DNA from: Nemania diffusa
Taxonomy: Eukaryota > Ascomycota > Sordariomycetes > Xylariales > Xylariaceae
Length of the DNA stretch: 64,000 nucleotides
Reading direction: 5' to 3'
Assembly: GCA_038501195.1 (NCBI GenBank)
Contig: JBBPUQ010000011.1
Location: 930,001 to 994,000, forward strand
Part shown: piece after piece, positions 12,242 through 25,415 of the stretch
Layout of the letters: every line of letters begins with the position of its first letter
Numbering within the stretch: position 1 is the stretch's first letter
Notes under the pieces: model-generated
The model's database searches: none
Seen by the model: only the letters and a program-made list of their open reading frames with translations
Told to the model about the DNA's origin: nothing
Position numbers and translations under genes: made by a program

Positions 12242-14777
12242 ATTATAGCAGGCCTTTTTCAGGACTTGGGCATGGTTCTCGAATGTCCTACGATGATCGA
12301 AGCACGGAATAGGTTAGGTGTGATTTGATGGGAATAGTGTCACGATGTATCTTCTCTCTATTATCTCCATCGGTCTAGTCAACTATTGGTTTCTTATTTG
12401 TTTCAGAATTCCTACGAAGATACAACTTCCGTTGCAGATAATAATGCTTCATGGGGAAATAACTAGTTATTGGAATATATGTTTTGCTCATGCAACAATC
12501 CGAGTTCCCCACGCCCTAATTTCTTACATTATTAGTATGTGTATAGCACACTAGATAGATCGTGGGTGAATCTGCCTCTATTAGTGGTATGCGGAGTGAG
12601 TGGGATATCCGCTTACCACCCACCCGAGGCTCCACTGTCGTGAGTAAGTAGGTACGATCGAAACAAAGCCGTTGCTTCATATTAGGTTAAGGACTATTGT
12701 GACAGTAGAAACATGGCCCCGCATGAAGTTTGAGCTCGAGTAAGTTCATCTAGAAGTATGGGCACAGGCCTACCATAGGGGTGGGCGTCGGAAGGTTTGG
12801 AAGGAGGCAGTAAACCCCCTATAATATTCAATTAGCTTCTTTATAACCATAGCCCTCAGTTTCCAATTCAATAACAACTATCCCAATAGTTCGAGATTAT
12901 ACTGTAAGCGTAAAGGGAGTTGAAATACTCTAATCAAGCGCTGAAGCCCAAATCCCTAGAGAGATACAATACCTTAGCTGGCAGCTAATCTTCTAGGAAA
13001 ATGTTCCTCCTGAAATTTGGTCTAAGTCTGCAGGCAATCCTTCAAAAGGTAGGTAGAATGACACAGTGCACAGGCCAACACCGAAAAACCCCAGCTCTGC
13101 CAGGCTTGAAACTTTGGGTCGCTGGGTACGAGTTTACATCCGACAGCATTCTGCCCAATCCAGATTTGAAATTTCTACTGGCAAGAAGTGGTCTTTTTGT
13201 GGTTTCTTGCCTTACCGAATAGATAAAATTGGGACTCGGATATTCTTCAAAATCTCCATCTCCAGTAAAACTACCCCCTATTTTACCTGAATAGTCTTCG
13301 GGAATAGCGAGTCATTAAAATCGTGGAGTTGTGTTTTCTTGGGATTTCTGAACCCTGTCTTCGGATAATACCAACACAGCACAAAACCCGAGATTTGCAA
13401 GATAAATTTCGAATTGAAAATACAGAGAGGATACCGTAAGAATTATTAAACTAAAAGACTTTTTCCAAGTAAGAGAAGTGAAAATTCAGAGAGGCGAGAA
13501 GATAAAAAGCCGGGAGAATAGCATTATTAAGTCACTTATGACATCATGGTGGACTGTCACAAGCTTTTATTTCGGCACTGGACGCTATGGCACGCTAGTT
13601 AATGCTAGTCAGTGGATAACTGTGGACCCTAGTCAGCGCTTAGTTGCGCCTAGTTGGGACCTAGCCTGGACCCTTGATGCTTAGAATATCATCCCATCCA
13701 CTTTAACCTCCTCCAAACCACGGTAATGACCATTCAGAAACCTGCTGTTTAGTCAATCATCACTCACAATTAACTTATGTAAGAGCTACTAGAAAAGTGA
13801 AACTTCGAAAAAAGAAGAATTGACTACGATTGATCAAAAGGCACGGATTACTAGCTAACAGTCCCGCGATAGAAACGCTGAGCATTGAACGACGATCCTA
13901 ATCACGTCCCCTCAGACTCGCGGTATACCGCTTACGGAAACCCTTTCCCGCCAGCCTCCCTGCCCGCGAACTGCCTTGTCTGCCGCTGATGGCAGCCTAT
14001 GTAAGACTGCGCTGGATCCGGCTCCGCCGTGGCACAGAACGTGCTCCATACCCGACCCTAGCGGTCAACGTCCGTGCCGATACAAACATGCGAAGCGGCC
14101 ACACTATTATCCACCCCTCCGCTACGTTGTGTCGCCGAGTCACGAGTCTCCGCTGCCATGCCGCTGGGGTGGGCCCGGATGTGGAACTATGACGATGGTC
14201 GTTGAAGGCTCTTCACGAGCCACCTGCTTGTTCCTAGCAGATTCCTAGCTGCGATCCCGATGAGGCCAACCGCGAAGGTCGTGAATGGCTGCATTTTTCA
14301 GCCTCTTGTGGGCCCTCTTATCAGACTTATCAATCCTTAGCACCGACGGCGTAATGATCGCCTCGCCTTCTATCTTGGTTCAGATCCTGTCCCTGAAGGC
14401 CGCCTCTGCTAGTTTTTAACGCGATTTATGTATGTGAGGGACACCCTTCTTTCTTTGGTTCACATGGGGTTTACATGATCAAGAACTGTGGGTTTTTAAC
14501 GGGCCTCGTCAGATTCTCTATTCGGGCTTGGCTCGGAGCCTTAGACGAATCTGTTAGAGATTGCCACTAGTCTCCACGTGTGTTATGTTGGTGATCTCTG
14601 GAAGTGACGTGACGTTGGGATCTTGGACGGGTAGAAGGGAAGATGGAAGATGATAAATACCCCCGGACCCGACGCCCTTCTGGCCTTATTCCCCAGCCTG
14701 GTCTATCACCCCCATCTTAAACTCCCCCATTCCCCATTAACCCACACTACCTCTAAAGCCCTGAAGAGCATAACACT
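12242..14777. other. Gene-poor spacer and transporter promoter
   Basis: There are 2.5 kb without a recognisable gene. The ORFs are short and carry no domain. A GC-richer patch at about 13890-14270 precedes the transporter promoter, and short repeats of CTAGTCAG occur around 13600-13650. Confidence 0.45.
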
Positions 14778-16519
14778 ATGGGGTATCAGGAGAATGCGGC
14801 TGGCGTGCCCACTTACTGGGGCCAGTCTGGCAAGTCCCTACAGAGACTCGTCACGATCGTGTCTACGATTGATTTCCTACTATTCGGCTATGATCAAGGT
14901 GTGATGTCAGGTATTATCTCGGGCGCACCCTTTGTCTCAGATTTCCCGCAAGTCGACAACGACAGCACATGGCAAGGCTTCGTAGTATCCATCTATGCGG
15001 TTGGTTGTTTCTTCGGTGCCCTGTTCATCCTTATGGTCGGCGATAAACTTGGTCGTCGAAAGGCCATCTTTATCGGTGCCACGGTCATGATCATCGGAGT
15101 CACTATCCAGCTCGCTTGTGTCCCTCCTAGCCATGGTGCTACCGCGCAGTTCATCATTGGGCGATTTATCACCGGTATGGGAAATGGCATCAACACATCA
15201 ACTATCCCAATTTGGCAGGCAGAGTATGTCCTCGACATTTCATATCCTTAAAATTGCCTAACTAACCTAATTGTACCTATAGATGCAGTCATTCGCACAA
15301 CCGAGGCAAGCTGATCTGCATCGAGGGCGGCAATGTCGCTGTCGGAACGCTGATTGCGTACTGGCTCGACTACGGTGCTAGTTATGGTCCTCATGCCTTT
15401 GTCTGGCGATTCCCCATTGCCTTCCAAGTTGTCTTCGCTGTCGCTGTCCTTATACTCATGACTGATCTACCGGAAAGCCCTCGGTGGCTTCTTTCCCATG
15501 ATCGCGTAGATGAAGCTACGACAATTCTAGCTGCTCTCAACGGCGAGAGCCGCTCGGACCCTCAGCTCAAGACCCAGCTTGGCAACTTGAGGAATGCGAT
15601 CCGCGCTTCTGGCCAGCTTGACAACAAGACCAAGTTCGCGGATCTCTTTACCGGCGGTCCCACCCAGCATTTCCGTCGTATGTTGCTTGGTTTCTCCTCG
15701 CAGATGATGCAGCAGTTATCTGGTTGCAATGCTGTCATCTACTACTTCCCTATTCTCTTCGAGAAGGCTATCGGCACCACGCAGAATACCGCATTATTAC
15801 TTGGTGGTGTTAACCAGATTGTGTACGCTCTCTTCGCCACCACCTCGTGGTTCGCCGTTGAACGTGTCGGTCGCCGCAAGCTATACCTTATTGGTACCGT
15901 CGGACAGTGCTTGTCCATGGTGCTCACATTTGCTGCATTAATACCTGGTACTGCTGGCGCCGCGAAGGGTGCTGCTGTTGGTCTTTTCGTAAGTCACTCA
16001 TATCACTCTGCTAGGCCGACATTTGCTAACCCGTCATAGACTTACATTGCATTCTTCGGCGCTACCTGGTTACCACTCCCGTGGCTGTACCCTGCTGAAA
16101 TCAATCCCCTCAAGACACGTGCCAAGGCTACAGCTAGCTCAACCGTAAGCAACTGGCTTTGGAACTTTTTCATCGTCATGATCACCCCAGTGCTCGTGTC
16201 CAACACAGGTACGAGCGGTTGGGGTACTTACTTGTTCTTCGCCATCCTCAACGCCATCTTCTTTCCCATCATCTACTTCCTGTACCCCGAAACGGCAGGC
16301 CGTAGTTTGGAGGAGATCGATATCATCTTCGCCAAGGGCTATGCCGAGAAAATCAGTTACGTCAAGGCGGCTGCAGAGCTGCCTCTCCTGGCTGAATCGG
16401 AGGTCATGGAAAAGGCCCGAGAATACGGCATTGATGTACAGACCGACGAATATGCTGAGGACGGGTACGCAGAGAAGCCTCTAGCCTTAACACCTTCATC
16501 CGATGGATCAGCTGCTTAA
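14778..16519 (+). CDS. MFS sugar transporter (sugar porter family)
   Basis: Predicted exons are 14778-15223, 15283-15988 and 16040-16519, giving 543 residues with about 12 hydrophobic segments. Sugar-porter signatures appear in order: FGYDQGVMSG at about 36-45, GDKLGRRKA at about 88-96, PESPRWLL at about 212-219, QQLSGCNAVIYYFP in TM7, ERVGRRKLYLIG, LPWLYPAEINPLKTRAKA, and PETAGRSLEEID at about 467-478. Introns carry GTATGT/GTAAGT donors and CTAAC-like branch sites. It is a plasma-membrane proton-coupled or facilitative sugar carrier. The substrate cannot be read from sequence; hexoses, pentoses or released fucose are possible. It is 3.5 kb downstream of the GH95 gene on the same strand. The C-terminal tail is acidic and cytoplasmic. 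Confidence 0.92.
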
Positions 16520-18433
16520 GCGATATCGCGCATTCGCATGGCTGGCCATCGCGGTCTTTCGTATAACATCATAAACACCGGTGGGGCTGGTTGGCTTGAA
16601 CAGTACAGTCCCCCACTCAAACCCGGATAGAACGGTTATTTATCACGAATTTCCATCGAAGACTTTTGGCATATAGACAGGTTACGACTTGGCATTAGGC
16701 TTTTACATGGGGAGTCATTGGATAGACTCATATCGGGACCATGTTTTCTTTTTCTTGTTAGGAATGATACCACCACCCTTTTGGCATTTGCATATCCATA
16801 GAGGGGAACAGTTTTTCTCACTTTAGCGCATCCATCATCTATTCAGATGGTAGTACTAGATTAGCGCTTGACACTAGAAGCAATAGATGGGCTAAAAGCC
16901 AATCTTGACCCAAATCGCAGCGTTTTTATCAATTGCATAAGTGCATGAGCAGTTATCTAATAGCGCCAACGTGATCTACATAACGACGCGACGAAGTCCA
17001 CATATATTCCCACATATCACACACGAGCCCATATTTCCAGTCCACACCAGATACCACCGATCTACATCGACCCAGCGTTATCGAGAGCGCGGCGGTACTG
17101 TGCGTGTAATATGCACACCGGATCTCCATATTAGGTATCCGCATCGCTCCTGAATATCCCTCCATACCTCGCTGACACCGCGCTCTCTACACGAACCTTA
17201 CACCGAACCTCTTAAACACGCACCACTTGCCCACTGCAGACACGTGCGAGGTGGGTTATCGCCTAATTCGAACTCCTCATCTACCCGACTCCTCGCGCGC
17301 CCGGCCACACAATATCGCTATCGCGCGCAATTGGGAAGGCGGCCAGTGTCTAGGTCAAGGCTGCATACACTACTAACACCTGCATCCAGGACCCAACGGT
17401 TGCGGGCTCGGCCTTACGCAGACCGCCTGCCGGCCCCGCTACGCGATTTGAGAAACGGAAATGGTGAGCCGATGGTTGACCCGGGACCAGTATTTCAATA
17501 TTACGGTTTACCTAGGGCACCATTGGTTCTGTGAAATGACGTAGGTATTCTGCATGCTCGCGAGGCCGTGCGTGTTGAGGCTTGCACCGGGGACAAATAG
17601 CCACAGGCAGTCGTGGCTATACCGTTGAGACTCATGGGTAACTAAAACGCGCAGGCATCGCGACGCGGTTTCTGCTTCTAGGCATGGATTTTGGCCTGTT
17701 AAATACTTCATGAGTGAGCAAGGGGACACAGAGATGTTTGAGAAACCACAGGACATTGAAAAAATAATTCACGAGCCCCTTTCGCGTGTATCTAGTATGA
17801 ACATAGAAGAGTAGTAACTACTTATGAAGAGAATAGATTGTCAATTATCTTTCTTGCCCTCTCCTTCGCATTTCCTTACTGCTAATTTTACATATAAGCA
17901 TTGTGATGTCATATTATTATAGTACCGCTGAGGAAGGTGTTAGAATCGAGGCGAAGGAGGTACAATACACAGTTATCAAGACGCTTCCAAAACTATCACC
18001 TTACCACGTATCGTCAACATCCTGCCAGCGACTAATTAGCTATAGCCCATCCTATTATACGAATAGGAAAACATCTTGCGATTTGGGTCATATTTTCGGG
18101 TAACTTATAATTATGCCCTACTTGCACGATCTTCCTTCTGTTACCCTTCACATCCTTTTATGACCGGGCTGTTTATCTGCATACAGAAAAGGCTGCGAAT
18201 CATCCTATTCACGGTTTTAAGTAAACTGCAGCGTCATTGCAAATAGGTCTGAATATCTTGACTCTCCGGTGAGAAATAGAGCAGAAGCTAATCATGTCAT
18301 AATACAGCGCAGGATCCAAGCTTTACCCCTCAAGCGAACCTGTGGTTCTAGTACGGCCCCGTACGGCCCCGATTACGACGTATACATCTTAACTTTTGAA
18401 TTCTCTCCGTCGCATACGCGCTCTGAATCTGCA
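16520..18433. other. Gene-poor spacer
   Basis: Non-coding by eye. A GC-rich stretch at about 17220-17460 contains a 96-codon frame without a domain. A tandem duplication of TACGGCCCCG lies near 18352-18371, just before the RNase H-like frame. Confidence 0.45.
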
Positions 18434-18964
18434 ATGGCTTTACACATGTCAATCTACGCCCACGGCGAAACTCGCCAGGAAGGCCCCTTCGTACTCAGTG
18501 CAGAAATAGCGTGTATACTCTCCAGCGACGACGAGTCTTATATGCCCAGGATCAATTGTTCGCTCGATTAGGAGGTTCGCGTAACAAATAGACAGGCACA
18601 GATTAGGGCAGCGATCATGGCGCTACAGACTGCGTACGAGGCAATTCCGCCCGGGTTCCGACCAGACGGGCACTACCCACTCGTAAACATCTACATCAGC
18701 TCCGTCTACGTGCTGAGCTTCCTAAGACCGGACAACAACTACTCGCAATACCAGAGAACCGACGCTGCTGATAGAGCGCTTCTCGGCGAACTCCAAATGT
18801 GGTTTTGGGAAACCGTGACGAAGGCTGATGTGGCTTGCCACTGGATCCCCGAGGCTGCGAATTTCACTTCCGCCGAATGCAACAAAATCATTGTGAAATT
18901 AAATCAAAGTCAAGAGCAAGAGGGGCATTCAGATAGGGTATGGCGGGAAAGAGAAGGTAATTAG
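18434..18964 (+). pseudogene. RNase H-like protein with in-frame TAG
   Basis: One frame runs through 18434-18964 (177 codons) and is broken only by TAG at 18569-18571. Downstream, VTNRQAQIRAAIMALQ resembles the RNase H alpha-A block (N..AEL.A...AL). VNIYISSVYVLSFL resembles the next strand and helix (v.i.tDS.yv), and VACHWIPEAAN the W-V-x-G-H block. Upstream, MSIYAHGETRQEG fits the first strand. All four catalytic carboxylate positions look replaced (Ala, Gln, Ser and a missing last Asp), so even without the stop it would probably be non-catalytic. Introns ending at that TAG shift the frame or create another stop. An 81-nt intron (18511-18591) would keep frame but removes the Asn of the conserved block. 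It is probably a decaying gene, though a spliced alternative is possible. Confidence 0.45.
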
Positions 18965-20573
18965 CGAGCTCGAAATGTTATTACATCCCATAGATTTAGC
19001 GTCAGACAGCTTTTGAACAGAGTTCAAGGAATAGCGGGAAACGGACAGAATTTTACCTAATCATTCCCAGTTCTTTCGTGTCTTGCTTCTGGCATGCCAA
19101 AAATTCATATTAAACGAAGTCCAGCTGTGGGAAGATTGCGACTAATCTTTTCTCTGAACGAATCCAAAACGTCCGCTTTCTTCATTTCGGTTCCCCTTCA
19201 AATTCTTACGGCAAGTGAGAACAAGAAAACAAGCTATGCCGTCTAGAATGATATGAGACCAGAGAAGTGCTGAGTTCTATTGTAATGGGATGTGTAAATA
19301 CACTCATCAAATTGACAGGACTTTTAGATACTTTGGTGATGGGAGAAAATCAGTTGGCTCAAGACTGAGGTAATATTGGCCAGAACGTAAAAGTCCTGAA
19401 AGGCGATAGTACTAGGTAGCTCTGTTTCTCGTGAACAATGGCTTCCCTTAGCGTCTTCACCGGCAACAATAGCCGACCGAGATACGCCTGCTTTATTCTC
19501 TTTCGGCCGCTTGAGCCCTTACGCGCTGACTTTTCTCCCGAAGTCGAGATACAATATAGGGTATCCAATTGGCTCGGCTGAGGATGACGGGGTTCAGGAT
19601 TAGGAAAATGGTTCTGATTGGATAGGAGTGTAGACTAGCCCAGACATTTGTAGCAGAGATTTTCTTTTTTTTCAAAACTGTATTGTATTCAACTGCAACT
19701 TTTTTATGGCAATGAGAGCCGTATTAATATCTAAATCCGTAGCTAATTCAGCCTAAACTCCTATCAATATTGAAACAAATGCATCTCTCTGCTGCCCGGC
19801 GAGAGAGTTGGGATTACCTAGAGCTTGAAGTCCCCTTTGAGTGTAGCCTATGTCTCAGGTGCAAGGACGGGATCTCCCGAAGATAGACGGGAAGTAAACA
19901 ATGCGTCTAAGATGTTTGTGGCTGTACGATTTTTGTGCAGGTGTTTCAAAAAGTTATACACGCCTTGTAGCACCTAAATAAATCCTGTTGCTCGTCACAT
20001 AAACTGTTAAAGGAGTATTTAGGCAGCGTAGTAACTCACAGATTATAATCTATCACGTAACACACTCCCTTACATAAGTCTCTACGCGCGTGTAGTTTAG
20101 TAGCATCCATAAGAATAGATTGTGTCACTTATTGTGAGACGTCGGGCGTGTTTTGATGTGATAGCTTAGAGATGTCTGTGTTCCACTCTACGTGTTTTCT
20201 TCAACACAAACAAACTTCTTGCACTACCTTTTAACCTGGGGATACCCCCTTTCTTTCCCAGTCCCACTTAGCTATAGGGAGCAGCTTTTAACCTCCAGAT
20301 TTATCCAATAGACTTCATTTCGCATGAACAATATTTATTGCCGCTCAAGTACTACAGACAAGAAGTCGCGTGTAAGGGATAAGCACGTCGACAAGTGATT
20401 CTATGATGGTCGGCCCTTCAATGCTTGCTTATAATAGCTTAGAACAATACCTTTGCCATGCTTTACTTATCACTAACCTAGATTCTCTTTCAAGCTAATG
20501 GTATCTATTCAATTTTGTTTCTTGAAGCTTCTTTCACATCTGGCTTTAGAACATATCCCATTATATTTTCAAG
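18965..20573. other. Gene-poor spacer
   Basis: AT-rich sequence with no supported gene; the longest frames are under 75 codons and lack domains. The last few hundred bases form the promoter of the 2EXR gene. Confidence 0.45.
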
Positions 20574-21675
20574 ATGGATGTATTTACTAGTATTCCATCT
20601 GCTGATAAACTCAAAGAGATATGCCTTAACCATCAGGAACCTTCCGACACTGCCTCATTCAGTTTATTTCCCAGCCTACCTGCCGAGGTTCGGCTTATGG
20701 TCTGGGAAATTGCTATCTCCAGAAGACAGATAGTTTCCTTAACGGATACACCCAGCTCAGGCATAGACGATGACTTGAAGTATGGTCGTGTACCGGCGTT
20801 CCTCTTTGTCAACGTGGAATGTCGGAAGGTGGCACTGGGCATGAAACGCTACCCAATCCATTTCACCTTTCGATACTGTGATTGCCACAGGCTAGCCACT
20901 GCGAATTTTGAAGTGGCTTCACCAGATCACGTTCACGAAGATGTTCAGCATTGTATGATTGGGCCCGACGACATTGTTGCCATCCGACTAGAGAGAGAAT
21001 GGTATCGTCTATGGGAGGAGAACTGGAAGAACAGCGTTCACGGGGAAAGTCTTTCGGGCACTCTAAATCCACTAAAGTTCACAGGTCACTGGGGAGGCGA
21101 GTTCGCTGGCATCAAGAACTGGATGGTGCCCGTGCCACTGAATGCCTTCCACTTGGACCACAACCGTAAAACCAAGACTGAGCTTCACCAATTGAGCCCT
21201 GCAGAGTGCAGTTTGATCCAATTCTGGCTACAAAATGAGATCAAGGATCTTTTCCAATTCAATAATTCGGGAGATCCTCGCCCTGAAATATTTGAGCGGA
21301 CTTATTACCTCGTGTATGGTTGGGAGCAGCCCAAGAAGGAGAACCTCACAGGCTACGGCCTGCAATCAATTGAAAACTGCTGTGAGTATTTATTACAGAC
21401 TTCTTACCTTTTTATAAAATCACCGAGACATCCCAAGCTTACCTTCATATATAACCATGTCTCGAAAGAGTCCTGAGTATTTCAATTCAAATATAGATCA
21501 TGCGGAAAATGATAGTAACTAACTCTTCGTATTTTATTTAGTACCAACCTTTTATGAACAGGCACAATTTTACCAGATAGACGAATTGGACCCGGTCTTC
21601 ATCTTTCAAAAGATTAAAGGTGCCAAAGTTCTTCGACACCAAGAAGGAAAAGCTCCACGACTGAATTTAGGGTAA
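20574..21675 (+). CDS. 2EXR domain-containing protein
   Basis: Predicted exons are 20574-21381 and 21542-21675, giving 313 residues. The N-terminal block FSLFPSLPAEVRLMVWEIA (residues 29-47) is the opening of the fungal 2EXR domain, an F-box-like helix pair. It is followed by PAFLFVNVECRKVALGMKRYP, the usual second block, split here only by the flow of the domain. The second exon (QIDELDPVFIFQKIKGAKVL) is in phase and resembles the common C-terminus of such proteins. Reading through the donor gives an unrelated tail ending at 21476. The 160-nt intron has donor GTGAGT, branch CTAAC and acceptor TTTAG. The 2EXR family is expanded in Pezizomycotina and its molecular role is unknown. Confidence 0.8.
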
Positions 21676-22136
21676 TAAGGTTCAGGGATATAACGTAGAG
21701 GCACCTTGGTATTAACCGAGGGGAAAATCATCGAATAGAGACAGAGATTGGAACTAAGGGAATGGAACACTGCCAATTTGTTATGGCACTTCCTCGAATA
21801 AGCACCCGGGCACATGCAAATGCCAATTTCCTACGATGGAGATCGAACACCAATTATGAATTAATGAAAAGGAGAATTTAGCAAGTGGCAAGGCAGTTAG
21901 CCGCCCACAGACTTCGAAATAGGAGAAATGACAACATCAAGATCATCCCATAGTCTTCCCGTGTTGATCTCCGAATATTAGAGAATAACAGTGTGCGATG
22001 CATCGCATCAAAGTAGTGGCTACGGCTGTCAAATATTAAACTGCAGAAGCTCACTAAGTTGTCTCGAATGTAATTCCAGGCCAGGCCAATTACACTATAA
22101 CCTAACCATCCCCAACAGCCCATAGCCACTATAAAT
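21676..22136. other. Intergenic spacer between convergent genes
   Basis: Shared 3' flank of the 2EXR gene and the GH115 gene. No feature was recognised. Confidence 0.4.
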
Positions 22137-25100
22137 TCAAGTCAGCAACTTAGTCTCGGGCGGTCCCAGATAGCTGCTCCTCAACCCATTTCTCGTGTTC
22201 AGCACGATCTTCTCCAGGTAAACCTCGGGGGAGTTTGTCTGCCACCGGAGCGTATGCAGCCCCTCGCCTACACTTCCCAGCGTGACATTTCGTATCCAAA
22301 CATGGTCAGCCACAGTCGTCCGCCAGTTAGGCGGCGTATCTCCAGCTGTCGCGGGGTCTCCCAACAGCCGTGTGAAGTTTGCCGCCTGCGCGCCATCGCG
22401 CAGCGTCAGCGAGTACTTCATGAAAAGCGCGGGGTCCGTATCAAGCGCGCCGTTAACATATACGGTAGCCGTAAGGGGCGAGGTGCCACTGAACAAGTAG
22501 ATGTCGTATTCCGCCCATGTAGCCTTGGCAACGTCCTCCGAAACTCGCGCCTCCTTGTAGGGACGGAGTGCTAATGAACCTGAGTCGCTACGTGTGCCCA
22601 GGTATGGAATGTGCTCGAACGTGACGTTGCCTTCGGACTTGCGTTGGAAGTGAGGGGCTTCAATCGATATGATGCCCGAAGTCTCGGGAAACCCGACAAA
22701 GCCGCCTGGGACTTTGTGGTTCATGATGGGTAAGTGTATAAGATCAAACCAAGGAGGATGGTTGTAGTTGATGCGCACGCCTATATTCTCATTCAAACCC
22801 TCAGGGACTGCTGACCAATCAATAGAGATATTGATGCGCTGCTCTAGCTGATTCTGAGATAGCGCACCGGAAGAAGGCGTGAAGTGAATCCATTCAAATG
22901 GTATATCGACCTCCCATTCGATCGGAATGCGATGATCCCCTCTATGGAAGAGATCGACTGTCCATGTTCCCTTACCATACGGATCTATGATTGGCAGCTT
23001 TGGTGAGAATGGATCAGATGTAGGCCCGGAACCCCATGCTGATGGTACGGAGCGAGCTTGCTCCTGTGCGCTCCCGCTCCCTTCTGCGAATATGCCCAAA
23101 TTTCCGAATGCGTATGAAGAGTTTTGTCGTAGATTGACATACCACAAGCCCGTAATAACGTCCTTGGTCGGCTCAGCCCAATCATTGCCTCTAGACTGAA
23201 CGTACTGATCGTAATGAGGCTGCGACAGTATCCCAGTCCATTTTCCATCTGCAATAGTGTCATACTTCTCAGTAAATTCAAAGTCTCGGTCAAAATCGGC
23301 TCTCACCTGGTCTGCTAGTGCGTTTGCCGAGTTTCGACGTTCATACCCGATCTGCTGATTCTTCCCAAGCCCTAGAATAGTTGCATAATAGGCTTGGCCC
23401 GACAAGATAGGATATTGGACATGGTGCCAGTAAGCATCCTTGCGCTCTTCTGGCAGTTTGTCGGAAATTGAAATCACAGCATCTGCAAGGGCTTGCCACT
23501 CTGATAGAACTCGCTCGCTCTCGTGATAGTTCACAACCGAATACGTATTCGACTGGACAGACTCGTATTTCCTTCGTCCAATGAGTCTGCTCTGCTCCAA
23601 GAGAATATCTGAAATCTCCGAGGCATAATCCGAGCCAAACTCTCGAGACGCGAATGCCTCCAAGTAACTCGGAATCGTATCAAAATCTATAGACGATGTA
23701 TTCCAGGCAAGGTCCATGATGAAGCCGAATGGCATTTCGAGGGGCTTGATGTCAGCGATATTAATAACCCATATACGATCTGCGCCTCGCTCATAGGCTT
23801 GGTATAACTCTTTAAAGACTTTCGCCTAAATATTCAATTAGTAGATATCTATACAGTATCATTATTCTCTGACTTACCAAATTATTGGTATTTTGCCATT
23901 TATACGACTTCGGTACGCCTACGTATTCTAGATGGTAGTATATCTAAAATAGCTCAGTTATCAATAAGCTCCAGAGTTAGGATCGAATCTTACCCCTATG
24001 CCCCCAGATCTTGCGGTTTCATTAGCAAGAGGCAGCCTTTGGATATTCCCCCAATTATCGTCTGTAAACATCAACGTCACATCATCGGGAGGAAGTAGGC
24101 CAGCGGCGTAATATGTCGCAACTTCTTTGTAAATAGTCCAGACCTCTACCGAACATTAGCTTCTTCGCATTTGAGTCTTTATAGAACGTACGGTTTGCAT
24201 CGGACGTATTTCCGTAGTATTTCGCCAGGATCTGTCGCTGAGTCGCAAAAACATCTTCGAGGACTGCGACCGGGTCATCTGCTTGTATTGGGCCGTCGCC
24301 TTCCCCACGCATCCCGAGCGTGAAGTATGATTCATTATTCCTAGCGCGTCGTGGCCCGTCTTCCATGAAGGCCGTGACATTAGCCTTGTTCTTCTCCCAG
24401 TCCCAGGGGCCTGTGATTGTCTCGTTCCACTCATTGGTAGCCTTTTGCATCGGCTCATGGTGACTAGTCGACACAACAATTCCGTAATCGTCCGCAAGCT
24501 GTATGTTCCCAGGGTCATCTGTGAAGAAAATGTTTCCAGGCTTGGGCAACCAGGACTTCCACATAGCAGGCCAAATGAAATTGCCTTTTAGTCGCAATAG
24601 CATGTCGAATACATGCTTATGAAACTCGACGTCCAACGGCTGGTGATCAACCCCATGAGTCTTCGACCACCATCTACTGTTGTTAGAAATATGCTAGCTC
24701 GGATAAAGTCGAAGGCTGTATCTTACCCTGTTAGTCCAGGGGCTTCGTCGTTGATGAAGAGGCCCCTGTATTGGACGCTTGGAGACCCGAATGTGGTGGT
24801 CTTCTGAACGGCATAAATCTCCTCGTGTTTCGTTGCAGGAACATCTGCCCACCAATGAAACCTAGCTACCTTAGTCTCGCAATAGAGAAAATGCCCATTC
24901 AGAACTAAAACTTACGGTGATTGACCAGACTGCTCCGAGAGTGTGTAAATGCCAAAAACCACACCCCTCTTGTCACTTCCAGCGATGACAAGCGCCTTCT
25001 TGACGCCAGGTATCGGATTATCAACGACGCTCGTCTGGTAGCTTTCCCATTTTCCATCTAGAGAAGTAACATCAAGCTTTCCATTCTTCACTATAGCCTT

Positions 25101-25415
25101 TATAAGGTTAGAATCAACGGTCGCGGCGATAATGACGTTGTCGCCACACCCCGCGCATTCCACAGATTCCCCAGCCTCGACCTTGACGATGGACGGTCGC
25201 GTTCCTGTGATCGCTTCAAGATCCTCAGCCAAACTTGTAGCCCCTATCTTCACACCAACAGGGTCATCGGCGCTGTAGGCGATCGAAGCATTATGAAGAG
25301 GGATAGATGCCTCGGCGCTCTCAAAGGAAACAATACTCTCCTCTAGTAGGCCCAAGATCAGAGAAGGGAGACTCAGACATAGTAATCCTGAGAGCCACAT
25401 CTTGGTGCTTTGCAT
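22137..25415 (-). CDS. GH115 xylan alpha-1,2-glucuronidase, secreted
   Basis: Exons on the minus strand are 25415-24916, 24861-24727, 24676-24192, 24145-23994, 23943-23878 and 23825-22137, giving about 1008 residues, normal for GH115. The signal peptide is MWLSGLLCLSLPSLILG, beginning at Met1 or Met6. Family blocks are GIYTLSEQSGQSP, FHWWADVP, YRGLFINDEAPGLTG, WPAMWKSW, VVSTSHHEPM, QVWTIYKEV, LPPDDVTLMFTDDNWGNIQRLP and RIWVINIADIKPLEMP. The C-terminal part is a beta-rich domain. Intron 3 is only 46 nt (donor GTACGT, branch GCTAAT, acceptor GGTAG); missing it gives an apparent frameshift. Intron 2 ends in CAGTAG, a tandem acceptor that adds or omits one Arg. The enzyme releases (4-O-methyl)glucuronic acid from xylan. 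The gene appears intact. Confidence 0.92.

Noticed and set aside
24082..24192. Apparent frameshift in the GH115 gene between KDSNAKKLMFG and VWTIYKEV.
   Set aside because: A 46-nt intron with good donor, branch site and acceptor lies exactly there, and its removal gives the family block ANQVWTIYKEV in frame.
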